Part shown: positions 41,252-50,910 of the stretch, in pieces
Position numbering within the stretch: the stretch's first letter is position 1
Layout of the letters: every line of letters starts with the position of its first letter
Assembly (NCBI RefSeq): GCF_012569785.1
Contig: NZ_CP046202.1
Coordinates: 353,405-417,404 of the forward strand
Length of the DNA: 64,000 nt
Direction of reading: 5' to 3'
Origin: Enterobacteriaceae endosymbiont of Donacia crassipes
Lineage (GTDB): Bacteria > Pseudomonadota > Gammaproteobacteria > Enterobacterales > Enterobacteriaceae
Program-made: the position numbers and the translations under genes
The notes under the pieces: generated by a model
What the model was told of the DNA's origin: nothing
Databases searched by the model: none
The model's input: only the letters and a program-made list of their open reading frames with translations

Positions 41252-42115
41252 ATGAAAAAAAAAATAATTTTAATAGATGGAACATTTTGTTTATACCGTG
41301 CATATTATGCTTTACCTAATTTAATTAATAGTAAAGGATATCCTACTGGTGCAGTATATGGTTTTATTAATATTTTTAATAAAATTGTAAACATGAATAT
41401 TAATAGTTATTTTTTAATTATATTTGATACTAAAGGAGAATCTTTTAGAAAAAAGATTTTTAGTAAATATAAATTAACTAGAGTTAATATGCCGAATAAT
41501 TTAGTTATACAAATTAAACCTTTGTATAAAATTATACAGGCTATGGGATATAATATTATATCTATAAAAAATACAGAAGCTGATGATATTATTGGTACTT
41601 TATCAATATATGCAGAAAAAAAAAATTATTTAATTTTTATTTTTAGTTTAGATAAAGATATATCTCAATTAGTTACAAAAAATATTAAAATAATAAATCC
41701 AATTAATTACTCTATTTCTGGACCACAAGAAATATATAATAAATATGGAGTATACCCAAAATTTATTAGTGATTTCTTAGCATTAAGTGGAGATTCTATA
41801 GATAATATTCCTGGGGTCCCAGGAATAGGGGCTAAAACAAGTCAAAAATTAATTAATAAACTAGGAAATTTAAAAAATATTTATCATAATATAAAAAAAA
41901 TTAATAATATTAGTTTTAGAGGAGGAGAAAATATAAAAAAAAAATTAATAAAATATAAAAAATTAGTATTTTTATATCATAAATTAACAACGATTAAAAC
42001 TAACATTATTCTTGATCAAGAATATTTAAATTTTAAAACTAAAATTAAACCAAAAAAAAATTATTTAAAATATTTATTTAAATTGTATGAATTTAATAAA
42101 TTAATTAATAAATAA
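41252..42115 (+). CDS. polA: DNA polymerase I reduced to its 5'-3' nuclease domain
   Basis: 287 residues matching only the N-terminal 5' nuclease of E. coli Pol I (928 aa). It removes RNA primers and flaps. The metal-binding acidic residues are kept: LIDGTFCLYRAYYA, NTEADDIIGTL, SLDKDISQL, and the helix-hairpin-helix LSGDSIDNIPGVPGIGAKT. The 3'-5' exonuclease and polymerase domains are missing, and the 250 bp that follow hold no remnant I can recognise. Buchnera is known to keep the same short form. The place between dsbA and typA identifies it as polA rather than xni. Confidence 0.92.
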   Translation: MKKKIILIDGTFCLYRAYYALPNLINSKGYPTGAVYGFINIFNKIVNMNINSYFLIIFDTKGESFRKKIFSKYKLTRVNMPNNLVIQIKPLYKIIQAMGYNIISIKNTEADDIIGTLSIYAEKKNYLIFIFSLDKDISQLVTKNIKIINPINYSISGPQEIYNKYGVYPKFISDFLALSGDSIDNIPGVPGIGAKTSQKLINKLGNLKNIYHNIKKINNISFRGGENIKKKLIKYKKLVFLYHKLTTIKTNIILDQEYLNFKTKIKPKKNYLKYLFKLYEFNKLINK

Positions 42116-42193
42116 TAATTTTAGTTAATATTATTATAATAAATTTTATAAAATTTAAAAATTAACATTTGTTTAAATATTTTAAATATATAA

Positions 42194-42222
42194 TATTGAT
42201 AAATATCAATACATATTTTTTT
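42194..42222 (+). terminator. polA hairpin and T-run
   Basis: TATTGATA and TATCAATA with a two-base loop (42194-42211) are followed within six bases by a run of T. It lies 80 bases after the polA stop. In E. coli this gap holds the small RNA Spot 42 (spf), for which I see no counterpart here. Confidence 0.35.
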
Positions 42223-42365
42223 ACAAAAATATATGTTATCTTTATTCTAATAATAAATATAATTAAGGTTATTTAATTTAGTAATTAAAATAATAATAAA
42301 AATTATTTTTTATAAATTAAAAAATTTTAATTAGTTTAAAATACTATTATTCTATCAGAGATTTT

Positions 42366-44183
42366 ATGAAAAAAATACGTAATATAGCCATAGTAGCACA
42401 TATAGATCATGGAAAAACAACATTAATAGATAAATTATTACAAGAATCTGATAGTTTTAAAAACGTTAAAAATTTATTACATAATAAAAATAATAACAAC
42501 AGATTAATGGACTCTAGTGAATTAGAAAAAGAAAAAGGTATAACTATTTTTTCAAAAAATACATCTATTTTTTGGAAAGATTATAAAATCAATATTATTG
42601 ACACTCCAGGACATGCAGATTTTAGTGCAGAAGTAGAACGTATTTTGTCAATGGTAGATTCTGTTTTATTATTAGTAGATGCTATTGAAGGTCCTATGCC
42701 TCAAACACGATTTGTTACATCAAAAGCATTTTTATATAAATTTAAACCTATTGTAATAATAAATAAAGTAGATAGAAAATTTATTAGAACAAATTGGGTT
42801 ATTGACCAAATATTTGATTTATTTATAGATCTAAATGCTTCTGATGATCAACTTAATTTTCCTATAATATATACATCTGCCCTTAAAGGAATGTCAGGAA
42901 ATGATATAAATAAAATGTATAATAATATGGATATTATATATAAAACTATTATTGATTATGTCCCTTATCCCAAATGTAATATTAACAAACCATTTCAAAT
43001 GCAAATATCCCAAATAGAATATAACAATTATATTGGTAATATTTGTATCGGTTTAATAAAAAGAGGTAAAATTACAATAAATCAACAACTAATTTTTATA
43101 AATAAAAATAATAAAATTAAAAAAATTAAAGTTTTATATATAATATTTAATATAGGATTAAAAAATGTATATGCAAATAATGCTCAAGCTGGTGATATTG
43201 TAGGTATAGCAGGAACAGGATTTGAAAATATTAATATTTCTGATACAATTTGTGATATAAATAATTATAAATCTCTTCCAAGATTAAAAATAGAAAAACC
43301 AAAAATTAGTATGTTATTTCAGGTAAATGATTCTCCATTTTCAGGAATGGAAGGAAAACATTTAACATCTAATAAAATATTTCATAAAATTAATAAAGTT
43401 TGTTTATATGATGTAGCTTTACATATAGAAAAAACTAAAAATAATAATATTTTTATGGTTTCTGGAAGAGGAGAATTACATCTTGCTATGCTTATAGAAA
43501 ACATGAGAAAAGAAGGATTTGAATTATCAGTATCAAAACCACAAATTATATCTAAAATTATTAATGGTAAAAAAAAAGAACCATTTGAAGTATTAATTTT
43601 AGATTTTATGCAAAATAAAAAAGGTAATATAATCCAAGTATTAAATAAAAAAAAAGCTATAATAAATAATATTATTTTAAATAATTCTAATAATAGAGTT
43701 AAAATTGAAGCAATTATTTCAAGTAAAGGTTTAATTGGTTTTCGTAATGAATTTATAAATATAACATCAGGAAATGGTATAATAAATTCTTTTTTTAGTC
43801 ATTATGATATAAATAAATATGATATAATACATAAAAGAAATAATGGTGTTTTAATTTCAAATAAAGAAGGTTATGCTGTTGCATTTTCTCTATATAATTT
43901 ACAATCAAAAGGTAAATTATTAATTAATCCTGGAGATAAAATTTATAGAGGACAAATAATAGGAATACATAATAAATCAAATAATCTTCTTGTAAATTGT
44001 CTAATTAATAAAAAACTCTCAAATATGAGAGCATCAGGTAGTGATAATCCTATAAATTTAATACCTATAAAAAAAATATCTTTAGAAGAAGCAATAGATT
44101 TTATTCAATATGATGAATTAATAGAAATTACACCTAAATCAATTCGTATTAGAAAAAAACATTTAACTAAATTTATTATTTAA
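42366..44183 (+). CDS. typA: ribosome-associated GTPase BipA/TypA
   Basis: Translation-factor GTPase that acts in 50S assembly and stress adaptation. 605 residues (E. coli 607). GTPase motifs are complete: AHIDHGKTT (11-19), DTPGHAD (79-85), NKVD (133-136) and TSALKG. The EF-G-like domains and the BipA C-terminal domain ([20 protein letters not shown], then [16 protein letters not shown]) follow. The upstream 250 bp is non-coding. Position after polA is ancestral. Confidence 0.96.
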   Translation: MKKIRNIAIVAHIDHGKTTLIDKLLQESDSFKNVKNLLHNKNNNNRLMDSSELEKEKGITIFSKNTSIFWKDYKINIIDTPGHADFSAEVERILSMVDSVLLLVDAIEGPMPQTRFVTSKAFLYKFKPIVIINKVDRKFIRTNWVIDQIFDLFIDLNASDDQLNFPIIYTSALKGMSGNDINKMYNNMDIIYKTIIDYVPYPKCNINKPFQMQISQIEYNNYIGNICIGLIKRGKITINQQLIFINKNNKIKKIKVLYIIFNIGLKNVYANNAQAGDIVGIAGTGFENINISDTICDINNYKSLPRLKIEKPKISMLFQVNDSPFSGMEGKHLTSNKIFHKINKVCLYDVALHIEKTKNNNIFMVSGRGELHLAMLIENMRKEGFELSVSKPQIISKIINGKKKEPFEVLILDFMQNKKGNIIQVLNKKKAIINNIILNNSNNRVKIEAIISSKGLIGFRNEFINITSGNGIINSFFSHYDINKYDIIHKRNNGVLISNKEGYAVAFSLYNLQSKGKLLINPGDKIYRGQIIGIHNKSNNLLVNCLINKKLSNMRASGSDNPINLIPIKKISLEEAIDFIQYDELIEITPKSIRIRKKHLTKFII

Positions 44184-44212
44184 ATATTAAACAGTATCCA
44201 ATGAAATATTAC

Positions 44213-44562
44213 TGGAGCTGGGGGGATTCGAACCCCCGTCCAAAATTATTACACTCTCAGCACTACATGTTTAGTTTTATCTTAAATTCGATGATATAAA
44301 CTGATAAAACAAAGTTTAATATTATCTAGTCTTAATAATTTAATATATAATTTCAGACAAATTATATACGATCTTTTTGTTTATGACTGTTTACTTTTTA
44401 TTAAAAAGAAAATAATAAGAAACAGAGCCTATACAGTTTTTTATGCTGCTAAAGCGTAGTTTTGATTTTCTGCAATTATCTTTACACGGTTTTTTTACAA
44501 GGCCTACCGTACCTTGACATGCTCTTTAAGTTTTATAACTTTGTCAAATCCTAATCAGCCCC
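44213..44562 (-). ncRNA. ssrA: transfer-messenger RNA
   Basis: Rescues stalled ribosomes with SmpB. The 5' end GGGGCTGATTAGGATTTGACA and the 3' part GGACGGGGGTTCGAATCCCC...AGCTCC form the tRNA-like domain. The tag frame (44441-44473) starts at resume codon GCA and encodes AENQNYALAA followed by TAA; the E. coli tag is ANDENYALAA. Pseudoknot regions are AT-rich and diverged. After the discriminator A the genome reads GTA, so CCA is not encoded. The 5' end is only four bases from the smpB stop, so it may be cut from an smpB-ssrA transcript. Confidence 0.96.
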
Positions 44563-44566
44563 ATAT

Positions 44567-45022
44567 TTAAATACTTTTTTTTAATAAACGTACTTTTTTA
44601 ATATTCCATATTTTTTTTTTTAAAATATTTCTTTTATCATATTTTTTTTTACCTTTAACAACTGCAAGATTTATTTTGCACCATGATTTTTTCCAAAATA
44701 AGCCAATTACTACAATTGTAAAACCTTTATTATTTATATAGTTTTGTAAAAATTCTATTTCTTTTTTTTTTAATAATAATTCTTTAATTCTTTTAGAATT
44801 AAATTTAATATGATTACATACTGTTTTTAATGGACTAATATTTAAATTATATACATAAATTTTCTTATTATAAATAGTTACATAACTATTTATAATAGTC
44901 ACTTTATTTAATCTTAAAGATTTTACTTCCCAACCTTTTAAAATAAGACCAGCATCAATTCTTTCTTTAAGAAAGAAATTATTATATACTTTTTTATTAA
45001 AAATAAAAAATTTTTTTTCCAT
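44567..45022 (-). CDS. smpB: SsrA-binding protein SmpB
   Basis: Binds the tRNA-like end of tmRNA and takes it to stalled ribosomes. 151 residues (E. coli 160). The oligonucleotide-binding barrel is recognisable from FFLKERIDAGLILKGWEVKSLR, then LLLKKKEIEFL. The C-terminal tail is basic (KKYDKRNILKKK) as needed for decoding-centre contact. The gene directly precedes ssrA on the same strand, as in E. coli but without the intergenic space there. Confidence 0.95.
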   Translation of the reverse strand: MEKKFFIFNKKVYNNFFLKERIDAGLILKGWEVKSLRLNKVTIINSYVTIYNKKIYVYNLNISPLKTVCNHIKFNSKRIKELLLKKKEIEFLQNYINNKGFTIVVIGLFWKKSWCKINLAVVKGKKKYDKRNILKKKIWNIKKVRLLKKSI

Positions 45023-45146
45023 TATAAAGAAATTTTATTATTTGAATGTTTAAATTATAACTTTTTTTTTTATAAAAAACAATGTATAAAAAAAATAATT
45101 ATTTTATATAAAAAAATTAATTTAATAAAAATTAAATACCTTGCAA

Positions 45147-45197
45147 AAATTTTATTTTTATACAAAATAAAATTTATTATCTATCTATAATAGATAG
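45147..45197 (+). promoter_or_regulatory. two hairpins upstream of grpE
   Basis: In the 213-bp gap between the divergent smpB and grpE starts lie two perfect inverted repeats: AAATTTTATTTT with AAAATAAAATTT (45147-45175, five-base loop) and CTATCTA with TAGATAG (45181-45197, three-base loop), the second 38 bases before the grpE start. I see no clear sigma-32 promoter (CTTGAA ... CCCCAT). The hairpins could lie in the 5' untranslated region. Confidence 0.35.
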
Positions 45198-45235
45198 TTT
45201 TAAATAATTAAAAATTAATCCTATAAGGATAAGAT

Positions 45236-45982
45236 ATGAAAAATAATATAGAAAAAAAAAAAAATGACAACACTGTTAATAATACAGAATTAGATAAAAA
45301 TGACAACACTGTTAATAATACAGAATTAGATAAAAATGACAACACTGTTAATAATACAGAATTAGATAAAAATGATAACACTGTTAATAATACAGAATTA
45401 GATAAAAATGATATAAATAATAGTTTATCTATTAATAAACATAAAAAAAAATATACAATTGAATATTTTAAAGAAAAAAATGACATATTAAAAATAAAAA
45501 TTCTTGAATTACAAAATAAAATTAAAAAGATAAGACAAAAAATATTGGATTTAAAATTATATTCCCAATCTGAAATAGAAAATATGAGACGTAGATCAAT
45601 TTTAGATATAGAAAATGCTTATAAATTTTCTTTAGAAAAATTTATTTATGAATTATTACCTGTTATAGATAATTTAGAAAGATCTTTAGATTTAAAAATA
45701 CATAAAGAAGAAAATTCTTTAAAAGTTTCTATAATAGAAGGTATTAAATTAACTTTGCAATTATTAATAATATTAATTAAAAAATTTGGTGTAACAATTA
45801 TAAATGAAATTAATGTACCTTTTAATCCATCTAAACATCAAGCAATGTCAATAGTTGAATCAGATAAAATAAAAGAAAATTATATAATAAAAATTTTACA
45901 AAAAGGATATTTTCTTCATAAAAGATTATTAAGACCTGCAATGGTTATTGTATCTAAAATAAAAGAAAATATAAATAATTAA
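45236..45982 (+). CDS. grpE: nucleotide exchange factor GrpE with an expanded N-terminus
   Basis: Releases ADP from the chaperone DnaK. 248 residues against 197 in E. coli. The difference is an N-terminal low-complexity region made of four copies of the 12-residue unit NDNTVNNTELDK (residues 10-57). After it come the coiled coil (about 75-120, LKIKILELQNKIKKIRQKI), the segment SEIENMRRRS, the four-helix part LPVIDNLERSLD, and the beta-wing PFNPSKHQAMSIVESD ending in LLRPAMVIVSK. So the functional part is complete. A 13-A run lies at the beginning of the frame. Confidence 0.95.
   Translation: MKNNIEKKKNDNTVNNTELDKNDNTVNNTELDKNDNTVNNTELDKNDNTVNNTELDKNDINNSLSINKHKKKYTIEYFKEKNDILKIKILELQNKIKKIRQKILDLKLYSQSEIENMRRRSILDIENAYKFSLEKFIYELLPVIDNLERSLDLKIHKEENSLKVSIIEGIKLTLQLLIILIKKFGVTIINEINVPFNPSKHQAMSIVESDKIKENYIIKILQKGYFLHKRLLRPAMVIVSKIKENINN
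45263..45406 (+). repeat. 36-bp tandem repeat, four copies, in grpE
   Basis: Four adjacent 36-bp units start at 45263, 45299, 45335 and 45371. The first three look identical; the fourth differs by one silent C-to-T change in the second codon (GAC to GAT). A fifth copy is begun by AATGAT at 45407 and then diverges. The unit length is a multiple of three and the frame is open through all copies. Confidence 0.95.
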
Positions 45983-45991
45983 TATAAATAT

Positions 45992-46035
45992 TAATAATAT
46001 GTTTATTTACTATTATATAGTAATGAACATATTAT
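45992..46035 (+). terminator. grpE terminator-like hairpin
   Basis: AATAATATGTT (45992-46002) pairs with AACATATTATT (46025-46035); an inner TTACTA/TAGTAA pairing extends the stem. It is followed by a T-rich stretch, ten bases after the grpE stop and before rpmB. Confidence 0.5.
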
Positions 46036-46071
46036 TATTTTAATAATTAAACATTATTAAGGAATTAATAA

Positions 46072-46290
46072 ATGACTAAAATTTGTCAAATAACTAATAA
46101 AAAAACAATAAAAGGTAATAATCGTTCTCATGCGATGAATGCAACTAAAAGAAAATTTTTACCAAATATTCATTATCATAAATTTTGGTTAATTAAAGAA
46201 AAAAAATTTATTACTTTAAAAGTGTCTGCAAAAGGAATAAGATTAATTGATAAAAAAGGGATAGAAAATATAAAATTTAATAAAAAATAA
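46072..46290 (+). CDS. rpmB: 50S ribosomal protein L28
   Basis: Large-subunit ribosomal protein. 72 residues (E. coli 78). The N-terminus [21 protein letters not shown] and the segment [14 protein letters not shown] match bL28. An AAGGAA ribosome-binding site precedes it. It is followed after 13 bases by rpmG, the conserved rpmB-rpmG pair. Confidence 0.95.
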   Translation: MTKICQITNKKTIKGNNRSHAMNATKRKFLPNIHYHKFWLIKEKKFITLKVSAKGIRLIDKKGIENIKFNKK

Positions 46291-46303
46291 GGATAATAAT
46301 TTT

Positions 46304-46468
46304 ATGGCAAAAAAAAAACGTGTAATAATTAAATTAGTTTCATCTGCTAAAACTGGACATTTTTATACTACTACTAAAAATAAAAAAAATACAAAAAAAT
46401 TATTTTTAAAAAAATTTGATCCTTTATTAAGAAAACATATTTTATATAAAGAAAAAAAAATAAAATAA
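46304..46468 (+). CDS. rpmG: 50S ribosomal protein L33
   Basis: A 54-residue protein (E. coli 55) beginning [20 protein letters not shown] and containing [10 protein letters not shown] and [19 protein letters not shown]. These match bL33. It has the cysteine-free form, as in E. coli. A GGATAATAATTTT leader precedes the start, 13 bases after rpmB. It is followed by a strong hairpin shared with rpmE. Confidence 0.95.
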   Translation: MAKKKRVIIKLVSSAKTGHFYTTTKNKKNTKKLFLKKFDPLLRKHILYKEKKIK

Positions 46469-46487
46469 AATAATTTTTTTATTAATT

Positions 46488-46530
46488 ATTAATCAATAAT
46501 GATTTTTTTTATTAATCATTATTGATTAAT
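46488..46530. terminator. rpmG / rpmE bidirectional terminator
   Basis: A perfect 17-bp stem, ATTAATCAATAATGATT (46488-46504) with AATCATTATTGATTAAT (46514-46530), nine-base loop. It lies between the convergent rpmG and rpmE genes. It is one of the longest perfect stems in the window. Confidence 0.65.
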
Positions 46531-46558
46531 TTTAATATAATTATTTAAAATTAAATAT

Positions 46559-46780
46559 TTATTTAAATATTTGAAAATTTTTAAATTTTTTTCTAAATTT
46601 TTCAACACGTCCTTTGTTGTCTGTAATCTTTTGTTTACCTGTATAAAAAGGATGACATAAATAACAAACATCTAAATTTAATTCTTTATTATTTTTTAAA
46701 GTTGATTTAATATTAATTAAATTACCACATGAACATTTAGCTGTAATATTATTACATTGAGGATGAATATTTTTTTTCAT
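46559..46780 (-). CDS. rpmE: 50S ribosomal protein L31
   Basis: 73 residues (E. coli 70). It begins MKKNIHP and has the zinc-type cysteines in AKCSCGNLI and [16 protein letters not shown], so this is the C+ (zinc-binding) form. It lies divergent from priA, as in E. coli. Confidence 0.95.
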   Translation of the reverse strand: MKKNIHPQCNNITAKCSCGNLINIKSTLKNNKELNLDVCYLCHPFYTGKQKITDNKGRVEKFRKKFKNFQIFK

Positions 46781-46873
46781 ATATAATTATTTTTTATTAG
46801 AAGTAATTTATATATTTTATAAATAAAAAATTTTATTACAAGTAAATTTTATAAAAAATAAAAATTTTAAATC

Positions 46874-48979
46874 ATGAAAATTATTAAAGTTGTAATTAAT
46901 AATTCTATTATAAATAATAAATTTGATTATTTATTACCAAAAAATACTATTATTTCAATTGGATGTAGAGTTTTAATATCGATTAAAAAAAAAAATTATA
47001 TAGGTATAGTAATAAAAATTACTTCTTCTTCTAAAAAACCTATAGATAAATTAAAATTTATATCTAAAGTTTTAGATAAAAAATCACTTTTTAATTCTTT
47101 AATATTAGATTTTGCAAAAAAAATTTCTCAATATTATCAATATCCTATTGGAAGCATCTTATTTCAAATATTACCTATTTTTTTTAGAAAAAAAAATAAT
47201 TCTTTAGAAGAATTATCAGATACTTTAAAAGTAAAAAAAAATAATTTTCTAAATAATATTAAAGTTATAAATTATTATAATTTTAAAAAAATTAATTTTA
47301 CATTTCATAACAAAAAATGTACTTGTTTATATAAAAATCAATTTAATTCTATTCAAAAAAAAAAAAATAATAGTTTTTATAAAGAAAATATACAAAACAT
47401 ACTAAAAAATTTTGAAGAAAAATATCACAAAAATAAATTTTTTGTTTGGATTACACAAAATAATATTATTTTTTTAGAAAAAATTAATATATATTTAAAT
47501 ATTATTAAAAAAGTTTTATTACAAAAAAAACAAATACTAATAATAGTTCCTCAATATTATTTTTTTTTTCAATTATATGAATATTTTTTATCTAAATTAG
47601 ATATACATATCTGTTTATTATATTCAAATTTTACCAATAAAAAAACATTGCCAATATGGGAAAATATTAAAAACGGGATAATATCTATTATTATAGGTAC
47701 TAAATTTTCTATTTTTACACAGTTTTTACAATTAGGATTAATAATCCTAACAGAAGAACATAACTTTATATATAGAAAAACAAATATATATAAATATAAT
47801 ACACGAAATATAGCTATTTTAAGAGCTAAAACAGAAAATATTCCTATAATATTAAGTTCTAATACATTAAATATAGAAACAATATACAATATAAATATTG
47901 GTAAATATAAATTTTTATTTAAAAATAATACAACAATTTTATATAAAAATTTTTTTAAATTTTTGATAATAGATAAAAATAAAAAAACATTTAGATCTCA
48001 ATTATTTTCTAATATTTTAATACAAATGATATTAAAATGTATTAAAAATAATGAACAAATTATTATTTATAATAAATATATTGGATATTCAATTAATATT
48101 TTATGTAATTTTTGTCAAAAAATTTTAAAATGTATAGATTGTAATAGTAATTTAATTTTTTATAAAAAACTTTGGAAATTATATTGTTATTGTTGTAAAA
48201 AAACTATTAATATGTTTACTATGTGTCCATTTTGTAAAAAAAATTTTTTTATACCGATAGGTATCGGTACAGAACAATTAATTGAATTATTAAATAATGT
48301 TTTTCCAAATATATTAATTTTAAATATTAATAATAATAATTTTTTTAAAAAAATTTTACTTATTGATAATAAAAAACCATTAATAATTATTTCATCTCAA
48401 ATTTTATATAAAGAATATTTTTCTATTTTAAAAAATAGTTTAATTATATTTTTTAATATAGATGATATTTTATTTTCTAAAAATTTTAAAGCTACAGAAT
48501 ATTTTATACAGTATATTTTTAATATATTAAATAATCATTTAGATAAAAAAAAAAAAACGGTTATTATTCAAACATATTATCCACAAAATAAAATATTTTT
48601 AAAAATTTTTAAAGAATATAAAAATTATTATGATATAACTAATTTTCTTTTAAAAGAAAGAAAATTAATGTTATTACCTCCTTTTACTAAGCATATTTCT
48701 ATAGTTTTTGAATCTAAAAATAAAAAAATTTTATTAAATTTTTTAAATATTTTTAAAAAAAAAGTACAAAAAAAATATATAAATGAAAAAAATTTTATTA
48801 TTATTGGACCTTTATCATTAAAACAATGTAAAAGAAAAGGTTTTTTTAGAAAACAATTAATTTTACAACATTTTTCAAAAAAACAATTACAGTTAATTAT
48901 AAAATATATTTTTTCTATTATAAAAAAAATTGTATTTTTTAATAAAATTAAATTTATTATTAATGTTGATCCGATTTAA
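46874..48979 (+). CDS. priA: primosomal protein PriA with lost helicase motifs
   Basis: PriA restarts stalled replication forks by binding branched DNA, unwinding it and loading the primosome. 701 residues (E. coli 732). The DNA-binding N-terminus (FDYLLP, GCRVLI, PIGSILFQILPI) and all four zinc CxxC pairs (Cys411/414, 420/423, 438/441, 451/454) are kept, as is the C-terminal GPLSLKQCKRKGFFRKQLILQH. The ATPase is lost: Walker A (GVTGSGKTE in E. coli) reads ITQNNIIFL (193-201), DEEH is TEEH (293-296), GTQMLAKGH is SSQILYKEY, and QVAGRAGR is replaced. The frame is open, so it may act as a structural loader only. Confidence 0.9.
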   Translation: MKIIKVVINNSIINNKFDYLLPKNTIISIGCRVLISIKKKNYIGIVIKITSSSKKPIDKLKFISKVLDKKSLFNSLILDFAKKISQYYQYPIGSILFQILPIFFRKKNNSLEELSDTLKVKKNNFLNNIKVINYYNFKKINFTFHNKKCTCLYKNQFNSIQKKKNNSFYKENIQNILKNFEEKYHKNKFFVWITQNNIIFLEKINIYLNIIKKVLLQKKQILIIVPQYYFFFQLYEYFLSKLDIHICLLYSNFTNKKTLPIWENIKNGIISIIIGTKFSIFTQFLQLGLIILTEEHNFIYRKTNIYKYNTRNIAILRAKTENIPIILSSNTLNIETIYNINIGKYKFLFKNNTTILYKNFFKFLIIDKNKKTFRSQLFSNILIQMILKCIKNNEQIIIYNKYIGYSINILCNFCQKILKCIDCNSNLIFYKKLWKLYCYCCKKTINMFTMCPFCKKNFFIPIGIGTEQLIELLNNVFPNILILNINNNNFFKKILLIDNKKPLIIISSQILYKEYFSILKNSLIIFFNIDDILFSKNFKATEYFIQYIFNILNNHLDKKKKTVIIQTYYPQNKIFLKIFKEYKNYYDITNFLLKERKLMLLPPFTKHISIVFESKNKKILLNFLNIFKKKVQKKYINEKNFIIIGPLSLKQCKRKGFFRKQLILQHFSKKQLQLIIKYIFSIIKKIVFFNKIKFIINVDPI

Positions 48980-49032
48980 TTATTAATTTTAATATAGAAT
49001 AATTAGATATTTTAAACTTTGGTATATAATAT

Positions 49033-50910
49033 ATGTGTGATTTTAATAAATTTGATGTAATAGTAATAGGTGGTGGACATGCAGGTACTGAAGCTGCTTT
49101 AGCTAGTGCTAAAATGAAAAAAAAAACTCTTTTAATTACAAATAATATAGATACAATTGGACAAATGTCTTGTAATCCAGCAATAGGAGGTGTTGGTAAA
49201 AGTCATTTAGTAAAAGAAATAGATGCATTAAATGGTATTATGGCTACTGCAATTGATTATTCCGGTATTAATTTTAAAATACTTAATTATAGTAAAGGTC
49301 CAGCTGTTAGATCTACAAGAGTACAAATAGACAGAGAATTATATAAAAATCAAATAAAATATTTATTACAAAAAGAAAAAAATTTGTTTATTTTTCAACA
49401 AGAAGTAAAAAAAATTATAATTAAAAATTATAAAATAACCGGCATTATAACTATGAATAATGATATTATTAATGCAAGAGTTGTAATTTTAACTACTGGT
49501 ACTTTTTTAAATGGAAAAATTTATATTGGATTAAATAATCAATATATAGGAGGAAGAATTAATGATATTTCATCTATTCATTTAGCTAGTTTTTTAAATG
49601 AATTACCAATTAATAAAGGAAGATTAAAAACAGGAACACCTCCTCGTCTTGATAAAAGAAGTATTAATTTCTCTGAATTAGAAATACAAAATAGTGATAA
49701 TCCTTTGCCATTTTTTTCTTATATTGGAAATGCAAAACAACATCCTAAACAATTACCTTGTTATATTACATATACTAATAAAAATACACATCAAATTATA
49801 TTAGATAATATAATTAAAAGTCCTATATATAGTGGCTTAATAAAAGCTAAAGGACCTAGATATTGTCCATCTATTGAAGATAAAATTATTAGATTTTCAA
49901 ATAAAGAAAAACATCAAATTTTTTTAGAACCAGAAGGTATTATTAATCATGAAATATATCCTAATGGAATTTCTACTAGTTTGCCATTTAAAATACAATT
50001 TTTAATTATAAAATCAATTAAAGGTTTAGAAAATGCATATATTACTAGACCAGGATATGCTGTAGAATATGATTTTTATGATCCTAGAGGGTTGAAACTT
50101 ACAATGGAAAGTAAATTTATAAAAAGATTATTTTTTGCAGGACAAATTAATGGAACTACTGGTTATGAAGAAGCTGCAGCACAAGGATTAATAGCTGGAT
50201 TAAATGCTTCTCTTTTAATAGATGATAAAAAACAATGGTATCCATTAAGAAATCAGGCATATATAGGAGTTTTATTAGATGATTTATGTACATTAGGTAC
50301 AAAAGAACCATATCGTATGTTTACATCAAGAGCAGAATATAGATTATTATTAAGAGAAAATAATGCTGATATAAGATTAACAGAAATAGGACGTAAATTA
50401 GGTTTAGTAGATGATTTTCGTTGGAAGAAATTTAATGAAAAATTAGAAAATATTGAACAAGAATATCAAAAAATTAAAAATTTTTCTATTAATTTTAATG
50501 ATAAACAAAAATTGAAAAAATTTAAATATTTATTAAAAACATCTAATATAAAAAATATTAATGGTATTAATTTATTAAAACGTTCTGAAATATCTTATAA
50601 AGATTTAATAAAATTAAATATATTATCTTTTGATAAAAATAAAACAGAAATTTTTGAATATATTGAAACACAATTAAAATATCAAGGATATATTAAAAGA
50701 CAAGAAGAACATATAAAAAAACAAAAAAAAAATGAAAATATATTTATACCTATAAATATTAAATTTAATAATATTAAAAGTTTATCTCATGAAGCAATAG
50801 ATAAATTTAATCATTATAAACCTTATACTCTTGGACAAGCTTCAAGAATACCTGGAATAACACCAGCAGATATTTCAATACTTATGATTTATTTGTTAAA
50901 GAATAAGTAA
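49033..50910 (+). CDS. mnmG: tRNA uridine-5-carboxymethylaminomethyl synthase MnmG
   Basis: With MnmE it puts the carboxymethylaminomethyl group on U34 of several tRNAs. 625 residues (E. coli 629). FAD-binding [10 protein letters not shown] (13-22), the [20 protein letters not shown] segment, [11 protein letters not shown] and the C-terminal [20 protein letters not shown] are all kept. The thiolation partner pathway would use IscS. In E. coli it lies next to oriC; here the upstream neighbour is priA, and no DnaA-box cluster is seen. Confidence 0.96.
   Translation: MCDFNKFDVIVIGGGHAGTEAALASAKMKKKTLLITNNIDTIGQMSCNPAIGGVGKSHLVKEIDALNGIMATAIDYSGINFKILNYSKGPAVRSTRVQIDRELYKNQIKYLLQKEKNLFIFQQEVKKIIIKNYKITGIITMNNDIINARVVILTTGTFLNGKIYIGLNNQYIGGRINDISSIHLASFLNELPINKGRLKTGTPPRLDKRSINFSELEIQNSDNPLPFFSYIGNAKQHPKQLPCYITYTNKNTHQIILDNIIKSPIYSGLIKAKGPRYCPSIEDKIIRFSNKEKHQIFLEPEGIINHEIYPNGISTSLPFKIQFLIIKSIKGLENAYITRPGYAVEYDFYDPRGLKLTMESKFIKRLFFAGQINGTTGYEEAAAQGLIAGLNASLLIDDKKQWYPLRNQAYIGVLLDDLCTLGTKEPYRMFTSRAEYRLLLRENNADIRLTEIGRKLGLVDDFRWKKFNEKLENIEQEYQKIKNFSINFNDKQKLKKFKYLLKTSNIKNINGINLLKRSEISYKDLIKLNILSFDKNKTEIFEYIETQLKYQGYIKRQEEHIKKQKKNENIFIPINIKFNNIKSLSHEAIDKFNHYKPYTLGQASRIPGITPADISILMIYLLKNK

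Noticed and set aside
41252-42115. Reading the short nuclease gene as xni (flap endonuclease ExoIX)
   Set aside because: Its place between dsbA and typA, and the sequence of the 5' nuclease domain, fit polA better.
42116-42365. Spot 42 (spf) small RNA between polA and typA, as in E. coli
   Set aside because: No similarity to Spot 42 is seen; only AT-rich sequence and one small hairpin.
45208-45486. Minus-strand 92-codon ORF with a repeated SFLSNSVLLTVL unit
   Set aside because: It is the antisense shadow of the grpE tandem repeat; the repeat keeps any frame open through it.
48577-48585. Perfect DnaA box TTATCCACA
   Set aside because: A single box inside priA codons (Tyr-Pro-Gln); another lies inside rluD. 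There is no cluster and no AT-rich unwinding element set apart from the background, so no origin is claimed.
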